Assembly: GCA_963931865.1 (NCBI GenBank)
Contig: OZ007513.1
Coordinates: 6,742,157-6,806,156 of the forward strand
DNA from: Axinella damicornis
Taxonomy: Eukaryota > Porifera > Demospongiae > Axinellida > Axinellidae
Length of the DNA stretch: 64,000 nucleotides
Direction of reading: 5' to 3'
Of the stretch, positions 31,800 to 42,939 are shown in pieces (position 1 is the stretch's first letter; each line of letters starts with the position of its first letter). A program made the translations under genes and the position numbers. Below the pieces are notes generated by a model. That model did no database searches, was not told the DNA's origin, and was given only the letters and a program-made list of their open reading frames with translations.

Positions 31800-32009
31800 T
31801 CATGGCAGGATATGCATGATGCTGTCGATGTGAGTATACCAGACTAACAGCACGGTCTTGTAGTGATCAGAGAAGTTGCTGTAGTAATCGTGATGTGAAG
31901 GTATGCAGGCCTCGAGGTGATCATTTTGCAAGAGTATATTGACTATACATGTACACATCAAAAGGCTGGTATTGGTGCACAGGAATGTCTGGATGTTGCC
32001 CTGATGCAT
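31800..32009 (-). CDS. Candidate coding segment MHQGNIQTFLCTNTSLLM
   Basis: A 69-codon minus frame (MHQGNIQTFLCTNTSLLMCT, later LEACIPSHHDYYSNFSDHYK) ends in TGA at 31800-31802. Composition is plausible for a secreted or membrane-associated segment. No clear splice sites or family. Confidence 0.3.
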   Translation of the reverse strand: MHQGNIQTFLCTNTSLLMCTCIVNILLQNDHLEACIPSHHDYYSNFSDHYKTVLLVWYTHIDSIMHILP

Positions 32010-32100
32010 ACAATGTAGGCTGTTCGACAGAACTTGACTGGTTTCCGGATATTATTGATCACAATTGGGCTACCTGGTAGTGTCTACCATTCCATCCTCT

Positions 32101-32101
<1 letters not shown>

Positions 32102-32148
<47 letters not shown>

Positions 32149-32153
32149 ACACA
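32102..32153. repeat. Poly-C (33 nt) joined to (CA)n
   Basis: An unbroken C run at 32102-32134 continues as CACACACA to 32153. It lies 300 bp before the large minisatellite. Confidence 0.9.
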
Positions 32154-32450
32154 CTGACTGGAAACAAGTTTCTGTTGGCCAGAGAGGGAGCTGACTGAGG
32201 CCAGGGAGAAGAAGACAACATTATCAGGGAGCTGGTCGTCAGCAAGAGAAATGTGAGAGTGAGGGTGTTCCCAGTGTGTATTCATAAGGGTGTATGGTGT
32301 AGTTATTTGGGTGTTTGTAAATGGATGGCTTTGGGCCAAGGGAATTATACTGAAGTGTGCATGTACACACACATCACAACACTCACACACACATCACAAC
32401 ACTCACACACACCAGACACATATGCACACCCTCACAACACTCTAGCTCAC

Positions 32451-35400
32451 TGGCCTGGCTCACTGGCCTGGCTCACTGGCCTGGCTCACCGTTACCTGGC
32501 TCACCGTGGCCTGGCTCACCGTGGCCTGGCTCACCGTGGCCTGGCTCACCGTTGCCTGGCTCACCGTGGCCTGGCTCACCGTGGCCTGGCTCACCGTGGC
32601 CTGGCTCACCGTGGCCTGGCTCACCGTGGCCTGGCTCACCGTGGCCTGGCTCACCGTGGCCTGGCTCACCGTGGCCTGGCTCACCGTGGCCTGGCTCACC
32701 GTGGCCTGGCTCACCGTGGCCTGGCTCACCGTGGCCTGGCTCACCGTGGCCAGGCTCACCGTGGCCAGGCTCACCGTGGCCTGGCTCACCGTGGCCTGGC
32801 TCACCGTGGCCTGGCTCACCGTGGCCTGGCTCACCGTGGCCTGGCTCACCGTGGCCTGGCACACCGTGGCCTGGCTCACCGTGGCCTGGCTCACCGTGGC
32901 CTGGCTCACCGTGGCCTGGCTCACCGTGGCCTGGCTCACCGTGGCCTGGCTCACCGTGGCCTGGCTCACCGTGGCCTGGCTCACCGTGGCCTGGCTCACC
33001 GTGGCCTGGCTCACCGTGGCCTGGCTCACCGTGGCCTGGCTCACCGTGGCCTGGCTCACCGTGGCCTGGCTCACCGTGGCCTGGCTCACCGTGGCCTGGC
33101 TCACCGTGGCCTTGCTCACCGTGGCCTTGCTCACCGTGGCCTTGCTCACCGTGGCCTTGCTCACCGTGGCCTTGCTCACCGTGGCCTTGCTCACCGTGGC
33201 CTGGCTCACCGTGGCCTGGCTCACCGTGGCCTGGCTCACCGTGGCCTGGCTCACCGTGGCCTGGCTCACCGTGGCCTGGCTCACCGTGGCCTGGCTCACC
33301 GTGGCCTTGCTCACCGTGGCCTTGCTCACCGTGGCCTTGCTCACCGTGGCCTTGCTCACCGTGGCCTTGCTCACCGTGGCCTTGCTCACCGTGGCCTGGC
33401 TCACCGTGGCCTGGCTCACCGTGGCCTGGCTCACCGTGGCCTGGCTCACCGTGGCCTGGCTCACCGTGGCCTGGCTCACCGTGGCCTGGCTCACCGTGGC
33501 CTGGCTCACCGTGGCCTGGCTCACCGTGGCCTGGCTCACCGTGGCCTGGCTCACCGTGGCCTGGCTCACCGTGGCCTGGCTCACCGTGGCCTGGCTCACC
33601 GTGGCCTGGCTCACCGTGGCCTGGCTCACCGTGGCCTGGCTCACCGTGGCCTGGCTCACCGTGGCCTGGCTCACCGTGGCCTGGCTCACCGTGGCCTGGC
33701 TCACCGTGGCCTGGCTCACCGTGGCCTGGCTCACCGTGGCCTGGCTCACCGTGGCCTGGCTCACCGTGGCCTGGCTCACCGTGGCCTGGCTCACCGTGGC
33801 CTGGCTCACCGTGGCCTGGCTCACCGTGGCCTGGCTCACCGTGGCCTGGCTCACCGTGGCCTGGCTCACCGTGGCCTGGCTCACCGTGGCCTGGCTCACC
33901 GTGGCCTGGCTCACCGTGGCCTGGCTCACCGTGGCCTGGCTCACCGTGGCCTGGCTCACCGTGGCCTGGCTCACCGTGGCCTGGCTCACCGTGGCCTGGC
34001 TCACCGTGGCCTGGCTCACCGTGGCCTGGCTCACCGTGGCCTGGCTCACCGTGGCCTGGCTCACCGTGGCCTGGCTCACCGTGGCCTGGCTCACCGTGGC
34101 CTGGCTCACCGTGGCCTGGCTCACCGTGGCCTGGCTCACCGTGGCCTGGCTCACCGTGGCCTGGCTCACCGTGGCCTGGCTCACCGTGGCCTGGCTCACC
34201 GTGGCCTGGCTCACCGTGGCCTGGCTCACCGTGGCCTGGCTCACCGTGGCCTGGCTCACCGTGGCCTGGCTCACCGTGGCCTGGCTCACCGTGGCCTGGC
34301 TCACCGTGGCCTGGCTCACCGTGGCCTGGCTCACCGTGGCCTGGCTCACCGTGGCCTGGCTCACCGTGGCCTGGCTCACCGTGGCCTGGCTCACCGTGGC
34401 CTGGCTCACCGTGGCCTGGCTCACCGTGGCCTGGCTCACCGTGGCCTGGCTCACCGTGGCCTGGCTCACCGTGGCCTGGCTCACCGTGGCCTGGCTCACC
34501 GTGGCCTGGCTCACCGTGGCCTGGCTCACCGTGGCCTGGCTCACCGTGGCCTGGCTCACCGTGGCCTGGCTCACCGTGGCCTGGCTCACCGTGGCCTGGC
34601 TCACCGTGGCCTGGCTCACCGTGGCCTGGCTCACCGTGGCCTGGCTCACCGTGGCCTGGCTCACCGTGGCCTGGCTCACCGTGGCCTGGCTCACCGTGGC
34701 CTGGCTCACCGTGGCCTGGCTCACCGTGGCCTGGCTCACCGTGGCCTGGCTCACCGTGGCCTGGCTCACCGTGGCCTGGCTCACCGTGGCCTGGCTCACC
34801 GTGGCCTGGCTCACCGTGGCCTGGCTCACCGTGGCCTGGCTCACCGTGGCCTGGCTCACCGTGGCCTGGCTCACCGTGGCCTGGCTCACCGTGGCCTGGC
34901 TCACCGTGGCCTGGCTCACCGTGGCCTGGCTCACCGTGGCCTGGCTCACCGTGGCCTGGCTCACCGTGGCCTGGCTCACCGTGGCCTGGCTCACCGTGGC
35001 CTGGCTCACCGTGGCCTGGCTCACCGTGGCCTGGCTCACCGTGGCCTGGCTCACCGTGGCCTGGCTCACCGTGGCCTGGCTCACCGTGGCCTGGCTCACC
35101 GTGGCCTGGCTCACCGTGGCCTGGCTCACCGTGGCCTGGCTCACCGTGGCCTGGCTCACCGTGGCCTGGCTCACCGTGGCCTGGCTCACCGTGGCCTGGC
35201 TCACCGTGGCCTGGCTCACCGTGGCCTGGCTCACCGTGGCCTGGCTCACCGTGGCCTGGCTCACCGTGGCCTGGCTCACCGTGGCCTGGCTCACCGTGGC
35301 CTGGCTCACCGTGGCCTGGCTCACCGTGGCCTGGCTCACCGTGGCCTGGCTCACCGTGGCCTGGCTCACCGTGGCCTGGCTCACCGTGGCCTGGCTCACC

Positions 35401-35983
35401 GTGGCCTGGCTCACCGTGGCCTGGCTCACCGTGGCCTGGCTCACCGTGGCCTGGCTCACCGTGGCCTGGCTCACCGTGGCCTGGCTCACCGTGGCCTGGC
35501 TCACCGTGGCCTGGCTCACCGTGGCCTGGCTCACCGTGGCCTGGCTCACCGTGGCCTGGCTCACCGTGGCCTGGCTCACCGTGGCCTGGCTCACCGTGGC
35601 CTGGCTCACCGTGGCCTGGCTCACCGTGGCCTGGCTCACCGTGGCCTGGCTCACCGTGGCCTGGCTCACCGTGGCCTGGCTCACCGTGGCCTGGCTCACC
35701 GTGGCCTGGCTCACCGTGGCCTGGCTCACCGTGGCCTGGCTCACCGTGGCCTGGCTCACCGTGGCCTGGCTCACCGTGGCCTGGCTCACCGTGGCCTGGC
35801 TCACCGTGGCCTGGCTCACCGTGGCCTGGCTCACCGTGGCCTGGCTCACCGTGGCCTGGCTCACCGTGGCCTGGCTCACCGTGGCCTGGCTCACCGTGGC
35901 CTGGCTCACCGTGGCCTGGCTCACCGTGGCCTGGCTCACCGTGGCCTGGCTCACCGTGGCCTGGCTCACTGGCCTCGCTCACA
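32451..35983. repeat. 15-bp minisatellite GTGGCCTGGCTCACC, 232 units
   Basis: Three 13-bp units (TGGCCTGGCTCAC) precede 232 units of 15 bp at 32491-35970, and one 13-bp-like unit (TGGCCTCGCTCAC) closes the array. All substitutions lie before 33391 (GTTACC, GTTGCC, two CCAGGC, one GGCACACC and twelve CCTTGC units). From 33391 to 35969 there are 172 units without a single change except the last base of the last unit. Because the unit is a multiple of three, five of six frames are open for about 3.5 kb (AHRGL, WPGSP, VAWLT, SQATV, GEPGH peptides). I see no promoter, splice or conservation evidence for a protein. Confidence 0.95.
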
Positions 35984-36226
35984 CCACACGCATTTTACAC
36001 ACCGTCACAGACACACTCCCTGTGAGGTAGCTGATGCCGACAGCTCCAGCAACAAGTCCAGGTCAGACCACCCTAGAACAAGATAGAGCCGAGGGAGAGG
36101 TGGGGGAGAGCTATAGGAGGCACTTGTTGCTATAATTCTAGTGGCCTTTCAATTCAAACTAGTCACTTGGATGAGAGATGAGCCCTGTATGCATATTAGT
36201 AAGAGAGTGCATTGCAATAATAGTAT

Positions 36227-36287
36227 AGCCTCGTTCTGTATTGCAAGCGACGAAAAGCTGGGCGTGGGACTGGGAACGAGACTAACA
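36227..36287. mobile_element. TAGCCTCG-family fold-back, shortened left arm
   Basis: TAGCCTCGTTCTGTATTGCAAG is followed by GACGAAAAGCTGGGCGTGGG and ACTGGGAACGAGACTA. The left arm lacks the segment found in other copies. Confidence 0.65.
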
Positions 36288-36360
36288 ATAATAGGCATTA
36301 GACTTGTGGATTTCTCATGTCAGTGATTAATTCTCTCTATTTCTCTGTCACACTTAGGGG

Positions 36361-36700
36361 CAACCACACTCCTGGTAGCCGCATTGCAAAACTCGCAAGC
36401 TTTGCATTGCAGCTCATTTCAACTAACGCACATGTCACGTGAGGACCATGTTCGATTGATCGAGTCGGCAATGGCGTCGAAATGGAAGACAAGAACTTAT
36501 TACAGCGCTCACAACTTCGCCAGCACGGTGAGTTTCGGCATGTGAACGTCAGTGAATGACAGCGATCACGGCTGTGCGGTCATAATCTTTGTGGGGCCTT
36601 CGTAAGGCTGTACTAGCAACCAACATCGAAGAGAGCCATTGAGCAATGGCGGTCGACGACAAGACAAAACCGCTTGCATCTCTGCCACCAAGGTGACAAT
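36361..36700 (+). mobile_element. AAGGGGCAACC element, copy C
   Basis: It starts GGGGCAACCACACTCCTGG. ATGGCGTCGAAATGG..AGCACG|GTGAGT encodes MASKWKTRTYYSAHNFAST, and ATGGCGGTCGAC..CCACCAAG|GTGACA encodes MAVDDKTKPLASLPP. The pattern matches copies A and B. A TAGCCTCG-type MITE follows at 36728. Confidence 0.6.
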
Positions 36701-36727
36701 TATTTTGTGTTTGTGTCACTGCATGAT

Positions 36728-36788
36728 TAGCCTCGTTCCCAGGCCCACACGTGAACGCATTCCGCGTGTGGGCCTGGGTATGAGGCTA
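36728..36788. mobile_element. Short TAGCCTCG-family palindrome
   Basis: TAGCCTCGTTCCCAGGCCCA, CACGTGAACGCATTCCGCGTG and TGGGCCTGGGTATGAGGCTA form a 61-bp hairpin. Confidence 0.8.
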
Positions 36789-37179
36789 CTGCAGGATAGC
36801 TTGATATCACAACAGTGTAGTCGGAATCCATTCCCAAACGTTTTTATTACAAATTAGTGCTAAGAGAGTGTATTGCAACAGTAATAGGCATTAAACTTGT
36901 GGATTTGTCATGTCATTGATTAATTCTTTTTTTTCTCTCTCACATTTCCATGCAGACGCACTAAGCTGAGACAGCACCCAATGCTAGCTTTGATTATTTT
37001 CAGATTTATATTGTTCTGTTGGCATCTTGTGTGTGCATGACTGCGTTGTGCCACAGGCCCATAAAATTAGTGATTGCTGAACGTGGTTCGTGTTGATGTT
37101 TGGTATGTTATAATGCTGCACGATGTGGGCAGGTTTATGGGAAGGTGTGGCATGCATCATTGCCAACACCAGCGAATCC

Positions 37180-37295
37180 CAGCTCCCAGCCCAACTCCTA
37201 CATCCCCCATGCTCCCAGCCCAACTCCTACATCCCCCCATGCTCCCAGCCCAACTCCTACATCCCCCATGCTCCCAGCCCACCCCCAAATCCCAC
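37180..37295. repeat. 30-bp tandem repeat, three to four copies
   Basis: CTCCCAGCCCAACTCCTACA TCCCCCATG is repeated three times in tandem, then once in degenerate form. The proline/serine ORFs are artefacts. Confidence 0.85.
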
Positions 37296-37340
37296 ATGCT
37301 CCAGACCCACTTCACCACACTCCCTTCACATCCCACAGCT

Positions 37341-37804
37341 CAGTGGCGGATCTAGAAATTTTGAAAAGTGGGTTCAGCAGGTTGGTTGGCACATACACGG
37401 TGCAGAGCCGCGAAGCGCGTAAAAAATTTTTTTTTACGTTTTCTTTTTAGCCATCAGCAAGTGCTCTCGTAGCATCTCTGCGCATTGTGGACATGTTCCC
37501 AGACGCAAAGAAGATTGACTAAGCAACCAGTAAGTTTCGATGTGTGGGGCTGCTAGCTTCCTTTTCATCGTCGACGGATTACAACCACGTACGTGGACAG
37601 AACACTGCGTTATTGCTTTATTATACGTATATACAGAAACAAAAATAATTGATGTAAACCTAGCTAGCTCAAGACTATGTCTGCCTTCAGGCTTTCAGCC
37701 CGCGAACGGTCAAGGTATTACCAACCACAGTTACAATAATACAAGTAGTTTATGTTAACAAGGGTCAAAAGGGGGGTTCGCTAGCACCCCTAGATCCGCC
37801 ACTG
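37341..37804. mobile_element. MITE with CAGTGGCGGATCTAG termini
   Basis: The ends CAGTGGCGGATCTAGAAATT and, read inward from the right, CAGTGGCGGATCTAGGGGTG are inverted. CAGCT flanks both sides (37336-37340 and 37805-37809). CAGTGGCGGATCTAG termini are common in hAT-like elements, but the apparent duplication here is 5 bp, not 8. A second left end, CAGTGGTGGATTTAG, occurs at 40120. Confidence 0.7.
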
Positions 37805-37829
37805 CAGCTTTTCGCGTGTGGGATAGCTT

Positions 37830-38280
37830 GGGAACAGGCTAGCAGTTGACCGCGCAAGAAGGCTCAAACTGGACTCCAGACCCCACGCGCACATCAATTC
37901 TATTCCAGTCCAAGAAGCCGCCGTCTGGCCGCACCCCACAGTGGGTGTGGCCAGAGGCTGGCTTGAGCTGAATGACCGCTTGAGACACCAGTTCAGTTAT
38001 TATAGTCCTGGTTGGACGTAAGCGACGATGGAGGAAAGGAAGTGATGGGGGAAGACTCTAGTTGGTACTCTCCAGGCTTGTCATCCAAAACGACTTCAAT
38101 ATAGGCGAGATATTCTAAGGTCTGTCTAGTTAGCGTTGTTTGCCAACTGTGGTAACATTTCCCATGGAGGCCTCAGATTTCAAGAAGAAAAGTAACTGTT
38201 ACATGATTGTCTGTTCTACATTGTGTGGCCCGGCCCAGTGAGTGGGTAGTTTGTTGCACTGAGTTTGCGGGCCAGGAGTC
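37830..38280. other. Non-coding stretch with a hairpin
   Basis: GCCGCCGTCTGGCCGCACCCC and TGGGTGTGGCCAGAGGC near 37916-37965 are opposed around a CACAGT centre. Nothing else supported. Confidence 0.4.
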
Positions 38281-38289
38281 ATGAAATAC

Positions 38290-38387
38290 CTGCCACATGC
38301 CACTACAAATGCGCTTATATGCCCTCGAGCCAATATCTCATTACTCTTCAGGATGAGAGAGTTGACAGAATACTGTAGAGTTGGCAT
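38290..38387 (-). CDS. Candidate exon MPTLQYSVNSLILKSNEILA
   Basis: Minus strand: acceptor-like TATACGTAG, then MPTLQYSVNSLILKSNEILA RGHISAFVVACG and a donor GGCAG|GTATTT. The length is 98 nt. The composition is good, with no family recognised. Confidence 0.35.
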
Positions 38388-38819
38388 CTACGTATACTGT
38401 AAAGGCCTCCAATAAAGAGATCCTAATGAGAGCTGAGTAAGTGGTACGCAGGAAGAGAGGCTAGCTGGTGGAGTGGGTAGTGAAGATCAGTCACACACAC
38501 CCACACCGTGCCTACATCCACCACATACTGGTTCACAATCGCTGTACACAGCTCTAAGTACAGTGATCACCCCTTGAAGTGTGGCTCCTAAATCTGTATT
38601 GACTCATAGACATAATTTGCACAATCAGAATGATAATAGATCTGTCGTAATTCAAACATTGTTCCAGGCCGTCACACCCCATGATAGCCTGGTGATCTCG
38701 CTGAAATAGACTTGTCCTGGGCTGTTTACTATGTTGACCTTTGAAATGAGCTGCAGAAGTCCTACTATGTATGTCAGCAAAGTGTGTGGTGGACATGATC
38801 ATGACGTACGTGGACTCAC

Positions 38820-38893
38820 TTTCAAACTGTCCCGAGGGTCTCTCCAGCTCTGGTTTCTTACTTGACCTTTGAACCACTTTTCTTTGGTCAGTT
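38820..38893 (-). CDS. Candidate exon, basic S/K/P-rich
   Basis: Minus strand: acceptor TTGACCTCAG, one overhang base, TDQRKVVQRSSKKPELERPS GQFE, then donor GAAA|GTGAGT. 74 nt. Highly charged, probably a disordered linker. Phase does not match the candidate at 38290, so an intervening exon would be needed if they belong together. Confidence 0.4.
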
Positions 38894-39260
38894 CTGAGGT
38901 CAAGTATGAGGCTAACAAAACATGGAGAGAGCCTGCGGACGACAGTTAAGGTTACCTGTACTATGAGGAGATCGATCCACTCTTGACTGCTCCCGTATTA
39001 TACAACAACAAAGTAAGAAACCGGTGCTGTTAGTACATGCCATAATTACTGTAACTGGGTCCATGTATGTCATAATTGAATCCACCTTGTGGTTTGATGA
39101 TATAGGATTGGTTCCAGTCCTTCTCCAGCCTTTCTTCATTAAATTTTGGTTCCAATTAAGGTCGTAAATGACCATGGCTAAAGGAAAGGAAAGTCTCTTG
39201 GGGACGACGCTATTGCTTGAAGTGAACTGCAGATGCTCTTCCTCCCCACACACACACAAG

Positions 39261-39462
39261 CATGACAGCCTCCAGGTGGAGTGCGAGGGCCTCAAAGAGA
39301 AGGTGGAGGAGCGGTGGAGGAGCTCAAAATTGGCCTACAGATCACAGAGTCTGCTATGGAAGGTGCTTGTGCCAATTCAACCCTGGCCAGGCATACTGTC
39401 ACTGTCGCAGATGGGTGTGTGCTACGTCCCCGTGGATCCACAAAATACTTGCGGCTAGAAGA
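39261..39462 (+). pseudogene. Coiled-coil exon broken by an 11-bp tandem duplication
   Basis: Acceptor CACACACAAG opens HDSLQVECEGLKEKVEE. After the direct repeat GGTGGAGGAGC GGTGGAGGAGC (39302-39323) the reading continues one frame over as VEELKIGLQITESAMEGACA and NSTLARHTVTVADGCVLRPR, ending at a strong donor GAAGA|GTAAGT. Both halves are well formed, so the duplication is the only damage. The family is not recognised. Confidence 0.45.
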
Positions 39463-39528
39463 GTAAGTTTTTGTTTGTCAAACAGTCCCAGATGTTTACA
39501 TACCTATTGTGGTGTGGCATTCCCCTAG

Positions 39529-39934
39529 CCTCATTCCCAGTTCCATGCCCACCTTTTCGTCGCTTGCAGTACAATATGGCCTGTTACATTTTCTCACGTG
39601 AGTGACGTCAAAGGTAGAGGAGTGACGTCAAAGGTAGAGAGACGGTAGAAAGACCTAAATGAATGTGGGCGTACTGGGTCTCAGAACAGCAAGAAGAGTG
39701 AAGGTACCAGGTAACATACCACACGTATCTAGCTATTGGGGGGTGACTGTCATGCTCACAGAGCATTGAACGTGTAGATGGATGAATATCACGTAAAATG
39801 TAGCGTCCTCGTTCGGAGAGTTTTGCCATTTGTCGATTACGTCATGCTCACATGAGGAAATGTACCCGGCCCTCCCCACTTCATCGTACTGCAAGCGATG
39901 AAAAGCTGGGCGTGGGACTGGGAACGAGGCTAGC
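39529..39934. mobile_element. 406-bp TAGCCTCG-family element
   Basis: The 45-bp termini (TAGCCTCATTCCCAG, CTTTTCGTCGCTTGCAGTAC and their inverse ACTGGGAACGAGGCTAG) enclose an interior with a GTGACGTCAAAGGTAGAG direct repeat. The interior is found in inverse orientation at 43165-43440, showing a body shared between copies. Confidence 0.8.
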
Positions 39935-40007
39935 ATTCCCCACTATCCTAAGAGAGTGTAATATTGAATTACTGGCTCTTGAATGGACCAGCAGTTGACT
40001 ATGGTAC

Positions 40008-40075
40008 CTAGCCTCATTCCCAGGCTCTCCCACGCACAAACAAATAAGCGGGGCGATGGCCTGGGAACGAGGCTA
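40008..40075. mobile_element. Short TAGCCTCG-family palindrome
   Basis: TAGCCTCATTCCCAGGCTC and GGCCTGGGAACGAGGCTA frame 68 bp. Confidence 0.75.
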
Positions 40076-40288
40076 TATGGTACCTGAGATTAGAGAGTAT
40101 GGCTGTGTTCCTCTTTAGCAGTGGTGGATTTAGAAGTATAGAAAGGGGTTCAGCCACTGGCACATGAGGTGCGCCTGAAAAATTGTGTTGCCACACCCAC
40201 TAGCGGTCACGTGAATGCATTCATGACAGCATTTCCAGGATGACGGTTCGGTACGGGCACTGCCAAAGGCAGTGAATAGAGATGTTCA

Positions 40289-40436
40289 ATGCCGATCAAA
40301 TCCGTGCGAAGCGTGGAAATGCCTTTCGCAGTTGTTTTTCAGTTACCTCGATGTCGCTGCACTCTTTGCCTTGTCAATCATCGTCTTCTGTCGGAAACCG
40401 ACTCATACTCATCCATTTTGTACAGCAGCGACAAAC
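40289..40436 (+). CDS. Candidate first exon MPIKSVRSVEMPFAVVFQLP
   Basis: An ATG opens 49 codons, MPIKSVRSVEMPFAVVFQLP, RCRCTLCLVNHRLLSETDSY and SSILYSSDK, up to a donor AAAC|GTGAGA. It lies 170 bp after a CAGTGGTGGATTTAG terminus, so it may be carried by or derived from that element. No family recognised. Confidence 0.35.
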
Positions 40437-40530
40437 GTGAGATCACATGGTGCGGGTTGTATAGGCGTGTGGGGGTCCAATGTGTAATTTACATGCGGGG
40501 CTGCAATAATTGCATTCCAATGCATTACAG

Positions 40531-40582
40531 GACTTTGCTGCCCTGCCAAAGGTGGAGAAACTGGCATCAGCTGCCGATGAAG
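40531..40582 (+). CDS. Candidate 52-nt exon DFAALPKVEKLASAADE
   Basis: Acceptor AATGCATTACAG, then DFAALPKVEKLASAADE and donor GAAG|GTGAGG. It is short but cleanly bordered. The phase of the preceding candidate (40436) would put it in another frame that ends in TGA, so the two are probably not adjacent exons. Confidence 0.35.
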
Positions 40583-40699
40583 GTGAGGAGAGAGTGTGTG
40601 TGTATGTGCTGCTTGGGTTTGTCGTACACTGTAGACATTTAACACCGGTACAATTCCTTTGTTAATGTGTAGAGCCAGTGGGAGTCTGAGATTGGCTAT

Positions 40700-42035
40700 T
40701 GCCCACATCATTCAGTGGTAGACTAATCACTACGAAATAAGTGCTACCCATGAAATTACTTCCACCTCTAGCATCAACCCCAGGGGCTAGGTAGCATGGC
40801 CGCTTTTGGGCTTTGCCTTGAAAAGCCCTTGGTTGGAGCTGGCTGGGCCATTTATCTCCTTCTTTGCACAAATGGGCCGAGAAAACAGTCCTCTCGCCTA
40901 GTAGGGCCCCCATTTCTGGCAGTGAAGCGTTTTTCTCGGTCTAGACGAGCGATGGTCGGCAGAGAGCCGTGACTATTGGATGCCCCTTGATGGGTGGGTG
41001 TGGTTAGAGTCACGAATGTGTAGAGGATTGCTGCATGGTCATGTGTGTGGAATTTGGGGGCTGAAAAGCAGAGACAACGGGAAATATGGTAGGTTTAGTG
41101 GATCTATTAGCTAAGAGAGACCTCCGGAGAAAAACAATTTATCGGTTAATGGGTGCATTAAGTTGTTGAGCATGTTACTGATTGATTGAGGAGTCAAAAG
41201 CCTATTGGACTAATTTAGCCTTGTGTCAAATTTTAGTTTGGATCCCAGATCCACTATGAATGATCCGACATGCAGAACAAAATGCTGGCAATGACGGCCT
41301 TATTCTAGCATGTTATCCAGCCCTGCTGCTACCAATCATTATTATGTCATGCTCTTGCTTCTGTTAGGAAAACAGACCTGTACTCTTGTGGCTGTCTGGT
41401 GTCTATTCATGTATCCTGGACGCATTCTCAAGCTAGGGCAACCAACAGTGTAGACCTTTGTGTGTTGAGTACCAGTAGACAAGAAATTAGAGCACTATAG
41501 AGATTGTTGTTTTTGCTATTATGATTAAAATTTCATGGTGGACAGACAGATTGACTCATCATTATATTGCTGAACCTCACTTTGCATGTTAAAGTATTAT
41601 TTTATCTGCTGCAAACTGACTGCCCTTTACCAGCTTTGTGTAGCTAACAAATCTCTTGCACTGTAGTTCACTGGTCAAGTATTCCAGACCATGCTGAACT
41701 ATATACTGAGCATGTGCCCTGCTTGTAGAGCGTGTATATACCTATATCACCTGCCATGGCCACTTGGGTTCTTCCCCCAAACAGTTTCGCTCAAGCAAGT
41801 TCAAATTGCCTACAGTAATTGTTACTGTACATGGACTGCAGTACATGTGATGTCATAATTAGGGGACCCAATGAAAAATCTAAGATGAATTAACATTGAA
41901 TCAAGTGTGCTAGAACCCAAGAACCAAGTGACCATGCTTGCGAACTGCAGTTACTAATGCTTCTATGACTTCCACTTTGCCAGAAATATACAATGCTTAT
42001 TTATAGAGAGTTAAATGCCAAAATTATGGGTTTTT
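40700..42035. other. Non-coding stretch
   Basis: A 45-bp segment at 40880-40930 matches 63170-63215 in inverse orientation (GAAATGGGGGCCCTACTAGG against GAAATGGAGGCCCTACAAGG), probably one old repeat. 41.1-42.0 kb shows nothing. Confidence 0.4.
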
Positions 42036-42037
42036 CA

Positions 42038-42345
42038 ATTTTATATGGGAGGTTACATAGGAACATACCTTCAACAGGTATGAACGGAGATGGTCGGCTA
42101 CTGACACACTCTGCTAATGGTACCTATTGATTTTCAACGATGCTTGCTAAAATTCATCGTTATAAGTCACTTCAAACGGATCAAAATATGTTGTTTTGTG
42201 ATTTTATATGGGAGGTTATATACAAACATACCTTCAAAAGGTATCAACACAAGTGGTCCGGCTATTAACACACTCTACTAATGGTACCTATTGATTTTCA
42301 AGAATGTTTGCTAAATTTCATTGTGAAAAGTCACTTCAAACCAAT
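42038..42345. repeat. Direct duplication, two copies of about 163 bp
   Basis: ATTTTATATGGGAGGTTA, ATACCTTCAACAGGTAT, ACACACTCTGCTAATGGTAC and AGTCACTTCAAAC occur in the same order from 42038 and from 42202. Confidence 0.85.
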
Positions 42346-42939
42346 CATCTAATCTTCTATTGGGAAAATGTATTGTAATATTAAATGATTGCTAAAATAG
42401 TCACTTCACAGTTCAGGTGGTCCAGGCATTTTTGCACATGGTACAAGTGAAATCCATCAGTACCATTGGTTTCAGGGTGGAGCTTCAAAAGTCACTTGAA
42501 CTAATCTTGACCATCATTTTGACATTAACCCTTTCAAGTCCAAGACTACTGTGGTCAAAAAAAGTAGCTCTGCTCACAAATTGCTTGTGTGGCTTTGATG
42601 CAACTCAGGTAGATATTCAGTTCTAGCACAACAGATTTTAAATTGCTTCACCTTCAATTTTTCCATTGGGAGCCCTATCATAATTACATTAGGTAATAAT
42701 ACTCGTGTGTCATAATCTACTGTGTCATGCATGACTGCAAAGAAGTCATAGAGAAGTGATAGAGTCCCGCCAGATACAATAGAGATAATTTTGGAATGCA
42801 AAGGGTTGTGTGAAAGAAAAGGAAATTCGGTGTTGTGAGTAATTTCATGCAGCGATGAGCTGTTTTATGTAGTGATTTAGTCATTTCCACCCTCTCGTCT
42901 CTCCTTGAGTACCTCGCTTGACTACGGCAGAGACCCCAC

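Noticed and set aside
32253..36086. Repeat proteins of 1169-1277 residues on both strands
   Set aside because: All are translations of the 15-bp minisatellite in five frames. No unique domain, splice or promoter evidence separates one from the others.
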